A stretch of DNA of 64,000 bases, taken from contig CAMRHE010000462.1 in NCBI GenBank assembly GCA_947044405.1, positions 965,001 through 1,029,000 on the forward strand, given 5' to 3'. The DNA comes from Leptodactylus fallax (taxonomy: Eukaryota; Chordata; Amphibia; Anura; Leptodactylidae). Numbering within the stretch: position 1 is the first letter of the stretch; each line of letters opens with the position of its first letter. Below, piece by piece: positions 55,350 through 64,000 of this stretch. The position numbers were made by a program, and so were the translations under genes. Below the pieces are notes generated by a model. The model did not search any database, was not told the origin of the DNA, and saw nothing but the letters and a program-made list of their open reading frames with translations.

Positions 55350-56515
55350 AAATAAACCAAAGACATAAGCTCACAGATAAAATATTGATAATACCATACA
55401 TCTTTATTCATAAATACATAAATTACAGTAAATACATAAGGAAGACAAAGATAACCACACATTGATATATTCCACAATGGTGAGATTAATTAGACTCATC
55501 ATTCAGTTGCTGTACCCATCCAAACATAATATTCTATAGTATCAAATCAATACCCAAGAAAGAGTAAAATGCAATTAATCAAGAAGTAGTATAGCCAAGG
55601 GTCAGGGAAAGCAACTAATATTATATAAATATAATGACCCTATACAAACCATTTGGAAGGAACGTGCCCCCTACACAAACCATGTGAAAGGAACGTGCCC
55701 CCAATACAAACTGTGTGGAAGGAATGCACCCCTCTATACAAACCATGTGCAAGGAACACACTCCCCTATACAAACAATTTGGAAGAAACACGCCCCCTAT
55801 ACAAACCAAGTGGAAGTAATGTGGCTCCCATGCAAACCATGTGGAAGGAATGCACCCTGTACGCAAACTATGTGGAATAAACGTGCCCCCGATACAAGCC
55901 ATGTGGAAGGAACGCGCCCCCTATGCAAACCATTTGGAAGAAATGCGTCCCCTATACAAACCATGTGGAAGGAACGCGCCCCCTATGCAAACCATGTGGA
56001 AGGAATGCAACCACTATACATACCATGTGGAAGGAACATGCCCCTATACAAACCTTGTGGAAGGAACATGCCCCTATACAAACCATGTGGAAGAAACACG
56101 CCCTCTATACAAATCATGCGGAAGGAACGTGCCCCCTATGCAAACCATGTGGAAGGAATGCAACCACTATACATACCATGTGGATAATGCATGTTCCTTC
56201 TACGTGGTTTGTATAGGGTTATTTTATTTATATACTATCAGTTGCTTTCCCTGGACCTTGGTTATACTACTTCTTGATTGATGTGCATTTTAGCCTTTCT
56301 TGAGTTGATACTAGCACTCTGTGTATTGATTAGATACTATGGAATAATATATTTGGATGGGTACAGTAATTGAATGATGGGCCTTATTAATTCTCTATCT
56401 CACCATTGTGGAATATATCCTTGTGTGGTTTTTAACTTTGTCCTCCTATGAATCTATGAATAAAAATGTATGGTAATATCAATAATTCCTATGCTTATGT
56501 CTTTAGTTTATGCAA
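55350..56515. mobile_element. Large inverted-repeat (fold-back-like) element enclosing a minisatellite
   Basis: The left arm (about 55350-55640) and right arm (about 56186-56515) are inverted over roughly 300 bp. Examples are AAAGACATAAGC versus GCTTATGTCTTTAG, TATATTCCACAATGGTGAGA versus TCTCACCATTGTGGAATATA, AATCAAGAAGTAGTATAGCC versus TATACTACTTCTTGATTG and GGGAAAGCAACTAATA versus ATCAGTTGCTTTCCC. Arms are about 80-90 percent alike by eye, with small indels. No target duplication could be fixed, so transposon status is inferred. No coding capacity. Confidence 0.82.
55633..56186 (+). repeat. Minisatellite of about 31-bp units
   Basis: About 18 copies of a unit such as CTATACAAACCATGTGGAAG followed by GAACGYGCCCC, mostly 30-31 bp. 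It occupies the loop of the inverted repeat. One reversed unit (CCTTCTACGTGGTTTGTATA) occurs at 56193-56213, showing that the arm itself carries the unit. Confidence 0.93.
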
Positions 56516-56873
56516 TAGCTACTTTCTGAGGCAAAATTAATAATCCAAATGAGGTGGTGGGCCCAAGACGACCCTACAATTAAACAGTAACTTGTGAAAG
56601 TGAGCTGTGCAGATACAGAAATACTTGCATCAGAATCTCATTGCATACCTCCCAACTTTCAAAGGACAGAAAGAGGGACAAAGTATGTGGCGCAGGAAAT
56701 TTAGCTCCACCCACCTCTACGTTGACTCCGCCCATTCTCATCTATTTTTCCATTTGCCCCCACACAGAATAATGCTCCTACAGTCACCCTAACATTATAT
56801 GCCCCCACATTATAATGGTCCCCTCCAATTTCCCCACGGTACTAAGTCCCTCTCCTCGTGCCCCAATTTAAAC
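56516..56873. other. No recognisable feature
   Basis: A short non-coding stretch between two tandem-repeat loci. Confidence 0.45.
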
Positions 56874-57045
56874 TGGCAGAAACTAGAGGGAGACATTAAA
56901 CTGGGGCAGCTGGAGGCGGACATTAAACTATGGGGCAGCTGGAGGGTGACATTAAACTATAGGGCAGCTGGCGGTTGACATTAAACAGTGGGGGTAGTTG
57001 GAAGGGGACAATAATCTATGGGCAGCTGGAGGGTGACATTAAGAA
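56874..57045 (+). repeat. Degenerate 29-30-bp tandem repeat
   Basis: About six units of the type GACATTAAACTATGGGGCAG followed by CTGGAGGGT, each with one to four differences. Confidence 0.9.
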
Positions 57046-57987
57046 GTATAAAAAAAGTAGGCCTCATCATTTTTGATCCATTTCTAGTCATCTGTTCCAT
57101 GTGTTTCTATGTCCAACAAATAACTGAGCCATGAAAGCTACTTCAGATTCTTTTTTAAATTATTCTAAATCCTGACAGATTCAATTAACTTATAATGGAA
57201 TCCATCAGATTTTTGTCAAGACCCCAAGAATAAAGCTGCAGACTGCATTTTTGCATTCAAAAATACTAAAAGCCATAATGGAAAGCATAAAAGGCAAATG
57301 TGAATACAGCATTTCCCTTTTTTATAAGTGAAATATATTAAATAAAAAAGAGGGATTAAGTGTATACTTTGCACATTAGGGACTGAAAGTATATATTTCT
57401 ATGCAGGAGATGACAAGTGCCATACAGCACATGCAATTATTTTATTCCCATCCCTCAAAGTGTGACCTCTCCCATAATATTAGAGGGGTATGGCTCATGT
57501 TTCGAGTCAGGGTGGTTACCTAGCAGGCAGCTCCCACACCTTTGCCTGAATCACTTATATTTGATTTTCAAAACCTTTGTGCACAAGTTCAGTCTTTCAT
57601 TTGTTAACAGGTGCATACAGAGTATCTATCGATGACCTCATGTAAGCAAGTTACTCTACACTAAATTAAAGTCTGTGTGTAATACTAAAACTAATCTACT
57701 GAAAAATTGTGGAATAAGAAAGAATTTGAAAGTCATCTCTGAATTATGAGAACTCTAAATGTGCAATAAACCCACCCGGCACCAGTGGAACATTACATGC
57801 TGGATGTATTCAGTACTGATTAATCTTGTACAGTATGTACTATCATAATCTGACAAAAATGTCAATGTTGTAAACTGGTCTATACATGATGTGGGAGGAT
57901 GTATTATATTAAGGAATTAAGTGTCAAATTGTCTTCCAAGTTGAATCAATATGGTGTTTCAAAAAGCTTATACCAACCTTACCAGAA
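57046..57987. other. No recognisable feature
   Basis: No motif seen. Confidence 0.45.
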
Positions 57988-58254
57988 TTAAAGGGGATAT
58001 TCAGTACGATAGTTGTCAAAATGTAAAATAAACCTTATTGATAATTATCTTTAATTCTGTTTAATTAAGTCCTCCCTCTTGTCAGTCTCTGCCTCAGCTA
58101 TGACAAGAGGGAATCTGAAATCAGACCAACATGGCAGTATTCGGAGTTACACTACATTAGTAAGGTTTATTATTTTACATTTTGACTACTTATTTTTTAT
58201 TATTTGACGTTTGTTGACAAGAACTTTTTTTATCTCTCTAGATAACTCCTTTAA
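57988..58254. mobile_element. Palindromic TTAA-flanked miniature element
   Basis: Begins TTAAAGGGGATATTCAGTAC and ends CTAGATAACTCCTTTAA. Inside, GTCAAAATGTAAAATAAACC is inverted as GGTTTATTATTTTACATTTTGAC. TTAA at both borders. Confidence 0.78.
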
Positions 58255-58498
58255 TGCTAAGGCCCCAAGTAGCGAGCCACAGCTAAAAAGCACTGCGGGA
58301 AAAACCGTGGCGGAAACACAACACTTTTCATGGAAAGTCAGTAGAGTTTTCCCTCTGCGGACTTTCTGTTTTAATTATAACTATACAGAAAACCAGAATC
58401 CCATCCAATTTGCAGGGACTGTAAAATGCCATGGTATTTGCTGCAGCGTTTCCACCACGGCATAATCGCAGTGTTTATGCTACGTGGTGCTGCAGCCT
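58255..58498. repeat. Family N repeat
   Basis: Begins TGCTAAGGCCCCAAGTAGCG and ends TGCTACGTGGTGCTGCAGCCTTA. It shares the CCTCTGCGGACTTTCTG and AATTATAACTATACAGAAAACC core with 46967-47912. Confidence 0.8.
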
Positions 58499-58886
58499 TA
58501 AGTGGTTTTCCAAGCTAAAAATATTTATGACCAATACTAAGGATAGGTCATCAGTATCACATTGGTAGCAGTCCAACACCTGGCACCGCCACCAATCAGC
58601 TGTTCTCAGAGAATGGAGCAGGAATCAGACAGCTCTGTTCTCTGTTAATAGCCTGATCAGGTACTGCTGATCAGCTCCCACTTATTTCAATGGGACCTAG
58701 GTTGCAGTGACTCAGCTCCACCACTACACAGACAACATAGTTGTCTGCTTCCTTCCACATTCTCCCTGTATAAGTTACTGAGAATAGCTGATCAAGATGT
58801 TGGGTGTCAGACTTACAAAGATCTGATATCAATGACCTATATTTAGCATAGAACATCAATATTTTTAGCCTGGAAAACCCCTTTAT
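58498..58886. mobile_element. Inverted-end miniature element
   Basis: Left TTAAGTGGTTTTCCAAGCTA and right TTTTTAGCCTGGAAAACCCCTTTA are inverted. AGGATAGGTCATCAGTATC on the left is mirrored by GATATCAATGACCTATAT on the right. It abuts the next TTAA element. Confidence 0.75.
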
Positions 58887-59279
58887 GTATTAACCTCTTC
58901 AGGACATCCGCCATAATAGTACGGCAGATGTCGGGTATTTAAATATGGCGACTGTTCTAGCAGCCGGGTCTCTGCTGTGGTGCCCACACTGATGGCGGGC
59001 ATTAAGGCCCCTGGGCCTTGGTCAAAGTTATGGCGCATGGACGCCGCCATTTTGTGTAGGATCACCAGCACCCAGAATGAAATCCAGGGCCAGCGATCCT
59101 TGACATGACAGCCGGAAGCCTATTAAAGGCTCCCAGGCTTGTCTGACATTCATTTGTATGACAGGCCACTTAATACAGTATTTTGCAATGCATTAACATT
59201 GTAATGCATTCCATTAGTGATTATTGGGTTGAAGACCCCTAGGGGGTCTAATAAATAACGTATAAAAAATATATATATA

Positions 59280-59906
59280 CAGTGGGGAAAAAAAGTATTT
59301 AGTCAGCCACCAATTGTGCAAGTTCTCCCACTTAAAAAGATAAGAGAGGCCTGTAATTGACATCATAGGTAGACCTCAACTATGAGAGACAAAATGAGAA
59401 AGCAAATCCAGAAACTGCTCCCACAGTTGATTTTTTCACAACAAGCTGCTTGCCTATTGCAGATTCAGTCTTCCCAGCCTGGTGAAGGTTTACAATTTTG
59501 TTTCTGGTGTCCTTCCACAGCTCTTTGGTCTTCACCATAGTGGAGTTTGGAGTGTGACTGTTTGAGGTTGTGGACAGGTGTCTTTTATACTGATAACAAT
59601 ATCAAACAGGTGCCATTACTACAGGTAATGAGTGGAGGACAGGGGAACCTCTTAAAGAAGAAGTTACAGGTCTGTGAGAGCCAGAAATCTTGCTTGATTG
59701 TAGGTGGCCAGATACTTATTTTCCACCATAATTTGCAAATAAATTCTTAAAAAAAAATCAGACAATGCGATTTTCTAGATATGTTTTCTCATTTTGTCTC
59801 TTATAGTTGAGGTCTACCTATGATGTCAATTACAGGCCTCTCTTATCTTTTTAAGTGGGAGAACTTGCACAATTGGTGGCTGACTAAATAATTTTTTTCC
59901 CCACTG
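59280..59906 (-). mobile_element. Internally deleted Tc1-like element (family E), minus orientation
   Basis: Ends CAGTGGGGAAAAAAAGTATT and ATAATTTTTTTCCCCACTG with TA on both sides (59278-59279, 59907-59908). Reading leftward, ATG at 59538 opens [20 protein letters not shown] and stays in frame to KKSTVGA (near 59418). It then joins the far terminal repeat, so nearly all of the transposase is deleted. 627 bp. Confidence 0.94.
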
Positions 59907-59917
59907 TATATACTATA

Positions 59918-60832
<915 letters not shown>

Positions 60833-60836
60833 TACA

Positions 60837-60872
<36 letters not shown>
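60833..60872. repeat. TA microsatellite
   Basis: TACAG followed by an uninterrupted (TA)n run at the right border of the family G element. Confidence 0.93.
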
Positions 60873-60873
<1 letters not shown>

Positions 60874-61956
60874 GAATTAGAAGTTCAAATGACCCCACTT
60901 TCCCTATAATACCTATAAGTAGAAAATTACAGTAAAACACATACACATTAGGTATCCCTGTGTCTGAAAATGCCCGGTCTACAAACTACAAAAATATTTT
61001 TCCCGTACAGCAGAAAAAACCATCAAAAGTGCCAAATCGACGTTTCGCCTCTGATAAAAATTGGAATAAAAAGTGATCAACGCAATAGACATTCCCCAAA
61101 GTGGTATAACTAAAAAGTAAATCTGACCCTGAAAAATAAGATGCCGCATGCATCCCCGTACACATAATTATAAAAAAGTTGCGGGTGTCAGAATATGGCA
61201 ACTTTAAGAAAACATCTTTTTTGCAATGTTTTGTATTTGTAAAGGGGTTAAAATGTAATTAAAACTATATACAGTGGCTTGCAAAGGTATTCATACCCCT
61301 TGAACTTTTTCACATTTTGTTACCTTACAACCACAAAGTTAAATGTATTTTATTGAGAGTCTAAGTGATAGACCGACACAAAGTTGCAGATAATTGTGAA
61401 GTGGAACGAAAATGATACATGGTTTTCAAAATTTTAATAAAATAAAAATCTAAAAAGTGTGATGTGCAAAAGTATTCAGCCCCCTGTACTCTGATACCCC
61501 TAAATAAAATCCAGTGCAATCAATTGCCTTCAGAAGTCACTTAATTAGTTCATAGACTCCAGCTGTGTGTAATGTAGTCTCACTATAAATACACCTGCTC
61601 TGTGAAGGCCTCAGTGGTTTGTTAGAGAACACTAGTGAACAAACAGCATCATGAAGACTAAGGAACTCACCAGACAGGTCAGAGATAAAGTTAAGGAGAA
61701 GTTTAAAGCAGGGTTAGGTTATAAAAACATATCCCAAACTTTGAGCACCCTAAGGAGCACTGTTCAATAGATCATCCAAAAATGGAAAAAGTATTCTACA
61801 ACTGCAAACTACCAAGACATGACCGTCTACCTAAACTGACAGATCGAGTAAGAAGAGCACTGGTCAGAGAAGCAGCCAAGAGGCCCATGGTTACTCTGGA
61901 GGAGCTGCAGAAATCCACAGCTCAGGTGGGAGAATCTGCCCACAGGACAACTATAA

Positions 61957-62230
61957 GGGCAGCACGGTGGCTCAGTGGTTAGCACTACAGCCTTGTAGCA
62001 CTGGAGTCCTGGGTTCGAAGCCTGCCAAGGACAACAACATCTGCAAGGAGTTTGTATGTTCTCCCCGTTTTTGCGTGGGTTTCCTCCGGGTACTCTGGTT
62101 TCCTCCCACACTCCAAAGACATACTGATAGGGAATGTAGATTGTGAGCCCTATATGAGACAGTGACTGTCAATGTTTGTAAAGCACTGCAGAATATGATG
62201 CGCTATATAAGTAAGCATAATAAATAAATA
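61957..62230 (+). mobile_element. tRNA-derived SINE with intact A and B boxes
   Basis: The head GGGCAGCACGGTGGCTCAGTGG is tRNA-like. The A box TGGCTCAGTGG (61968-61978) and B box GGTTCGAAGCC (62012-62022) fit the RNA polymerase III consensus, with tRNA-like spacing of about 33 bp. The body (TTTCCTCCGGGTACTCTGG, CACACTCCAAAGACATACTG) and an AATAAATAAATAA tail follow. It interrupts the transposase codons between ACAACTATAA and GTTGTGCAC. Two further copies are at 41947-42200 and 51470-51615. The target duplication is unclear. Confidence 0.92.
61968..62022 (+). promoter_or_regulatory. Internal RNA polymerase III promoter of the SINE
   Basis: A box TGGCTCAGTGG and B box GGTTCGAAGCC, both matching the tRNA consensus at every defined position. 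Confidence 0.8.
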
Positions 62231-63466
62231 AGTTGTGCACTACACATATCTGGCCTTTATGGAAGAGTGGCAAGAAGAAAACCATTGTTGATAGAAAGAC
62301 ATAAGAAATGCTGTTTACAGTTTACCACAAGCCATGTAGGGGACACAGCAAACATGTGGGAGAAGGTGCTCTGGTCAGATTAGACCAAAGTTGAACTTTT
62401 TGGCCTAAATGCAAAGCGCTATGTGTGACGGAAAAGTAACTATGCTCATCACCCTGAACACCATCCCCACTGTGAAACATGGTGGTGGCACCATCATGCT
62501 GTGGGGATGCTTTTCTTCAGCAGTGACTGGTAAGCTGGTCAGAGTTGATGGGAAGATGGATGGAGATAAATACAGGGCAATCCTGGAAGAAAACCTGTTT
62601 GGAGGCTGCAAAAGACTTGAGACTGGATAGGAGACCCAGTCACCTTCCAGCAAGACAATGAGCCAGAGCTACAGTGGAATGGTTTAGATCAAAGAATATT
62701 CATGTGTTAGAATGGCCCAGTCAAAGTCCAGACCTAAATCCCATTGAGCATCTGTGGCAAGACATGAAAATTGCTGTTCATAGTCGCTCTCCATCCAATC
62801 TGGCTGAGCTTGAGCTAATTTGCAAAAAAGAATGGGTAAAAATCTCAGTCTCTAGTTGCGCAAAGCTGGTAGAGACATACCCCAAAAGACTTGCAGCTGT
62901 AATTGCAGTGAAAGGTGGCTCTACAAAGTATTGATATAGGGGGCTGAATACTTTTGCACGTTACATTTTTCAGATTTTTATTTCATTAAAATTTTGAAAA
63001 CCATGTATCATTTTCATTCCACATCACAATTATCTGCTACTTTGTGTTGGTCTATCACTTAAAATCTCAATAAAATACATTTAAGTTTCTGGTTGTAAGG
63101 TGACAAAATGTGGAAAAGGGGTATGAATACTTTTGCAAGGCACTGTAAATTTGGTATCCTCAGAATCATACTGAAACATAGAATACAGATTTGGCTGCAC
63201 AGTGAATGCCATAAAAATGAAGCCCATAATAAAGTTGCACAAATGCACTTTTTCTCCAATTCTCCACCCCATTCTGAATTTTTTTCTAGCTTCCCAGTAC
63301 ATTGTACATAATAATAAATGGTACCATTATGAAGAACAATTTGTCCCGCAAACATTAAGCTCTCATATGACTTTGTGAATGGAAAAATAAAAAACTTCTT
63401 ATGGGGTCTGGTAGGTGGGGAGTCAAAAACAAAAATCAAAAAATGCCTTCGGTGGGACGAGGTTAA

Positions 63467-64000
63467 TCAAGACCTCGCAGAACAAATAATTCTAAATAAA
63501 TATGCCCGATCCGTCCCCTGCCCCCCCCCCCCAACATCTACAAAATATGTATAATGCAATAATTTATGTTCTCATTCAAGAGTGGTCCAATGACCACCAA
63601 AGTTGACCTAATCTTATAAAGGCCGATGCTGCAGTCATTACGATATAAAATGCATTTCACCACTGAACCATTGCTTTTCAATCTGTATGTAGATCCTTCA
63701 GTTATATCCTATTCTACTGAGGTTTCTGTTTCCCTACCACCAATATTTATTTAAAAACCTGGCAAACTTTTTATAATTATAAATAAAACAGGTTAACTGA
63801 GAAATACTGGCACTGCATGATATGTCAACTGAAGACCCTTAGGCAAAATGTGTGAAAAACCACAAGGATACATTCAGTTGTACTTTATTTTGTGCTTTAG
63901 CCTCAGAATTTCTTTCCTGTCTCTTTCCTGTCACTAGTTTATTAGGACGTGATTCAGCTTCCCACATAACAGCACCATCCCCCTCCCTGTGCTTTAGTCC
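63467..64000. other. No recognisable feature; C homopolymer at about 63520-63532
   Basis: No gene motif seen in the last 530 bp. The poly-C run is length-unstable. Confidence 0.5.

Larger units (their letters stand above)
61651..62934 (+). pseudogene. Tc1-like transposase pseudogene (family C), interrupted by a SINE
   Basis: ATG at 61651 opens MKTKELTRQVRDKVKEKFKAG. A TAG replaces a glutamine-type codon near 61768, and a frame change follows. KRPMVTLEELQKSTAQVGESAHRTT is readable to 61955, where the SINE enters. After it come GLYGRVARRKP (62250), then SD followed by TAG in place of the glutamate after the catalytic aspartate (62378). [21 protein letters not shown] follows, then a small deletion that removes DPKH, and finally [15 protein letters not shown] to KGGSTKY (62934). 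Not functional. Confidence 0.9.
61271..63145 (+). mobile_element. Tc1-like transposon (family C) carrying a SINE
   Basis: Begins CAGTGGCTTGCAAAGGTATT and ends AATACTTTTGCAAGGCACTG, with TA on both sides (61269-61270, 63146-63147). It is 1875 bp, or about 1600 bp without the SINE. Same family as 14166-15704. Confidence 0.94.

Noticed and set aside
55684..56281. Long open frames (up to 167 codons) with repeating CGRN/YTNHVEG text
   Set aside because: They are read-through of the 31-bp minisatellite. Because 31 is not a multiple of 3, all frames cycle through the same words; there is no protein family and several frames are equally open.
60833..60872. TA run as part of a transposon end
   Set aside because: The inverted end CCACATGTGTG stops before it; the run is a microsatellite that probably served as target.

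Overview
The window reads as intergenic or intronic DNA from a large, repeat-rich vertebrate genome, most likely an anuran amphibian; a teleost is the main alternative. This rests on the repeat content: many Tc1-like transposons, TTAA-flanked elements with CCCCTTC or AGGGG ends, a tRNA-derived SINE, L1-like LINE ends and a Ty3/gypsy element. I recognised no host protein-coding gene, tRNA gene or rRNA gene. Every long credible coding region belongs to a mobile element.

Left part (1-24 kb). An LTR-like repeat (240-762) is followed by a full-length Tc1 element with an uninterrupted transposase (1331-2965). Next come a TTAA-element fragment (5116-5960), a decayed Tc1-type element on the minus strand (6227-7376) and a 641-bp fold-back derivative of the first Tc1 family (8530-9170). 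Small palindromic TTAA elements, a second LTR-like copy and four more Tc1-type elements follow (14166-15704, 15857-16483, 17628-19259, 22265-23861). The one at 17628 has an uninterrupted 339-aa transposase.

Middle (24-41 kb). A Tc1/mariner-type element (about 24210-29096) was split by a TTAA-specific element (24669-28263). That element was in turn split by a non-autonomous hAT-like element with an 8-bp target duplication (24750-27613), which carries a 31-bp tandem array and two palindromic TTAA elements. A 5'-truncated L1-like LINE with a probable 17-bp target duplication lies at 31207-32762. The best-preserved unit is a Ty3/gypsy retrotransposon on the minus strand (34078-41243). It has two nearly identical LTRs of about 977 bp, a tRNA-Ser-type primer-binding site, gag, a 1362-codon pol in the -1 frame after a GTTAAAC heptamer, a polypurine tract and TTCC target duplications.

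Right part (41-64 kb). This holds SINE copies, a cluster of repeats with AGGCTAAGGCCCC-type ends (45.5-47.9 kb), a 2.2-kb TTAA element (47982-50181), a LINE fragment and a 1.2-kb inverted repeat around a roughly 31-bp minisatellite (55350-56515). Last is another TTAA element (58890-63466) into which three Tc1-type elements inserted, one of them (61271-63145) itself hit by a SINE. Boundaries called from inverted ends plus target duplications are reliable. Those of the dispersed repeats recognised only by comparing copies within the window are approximate.
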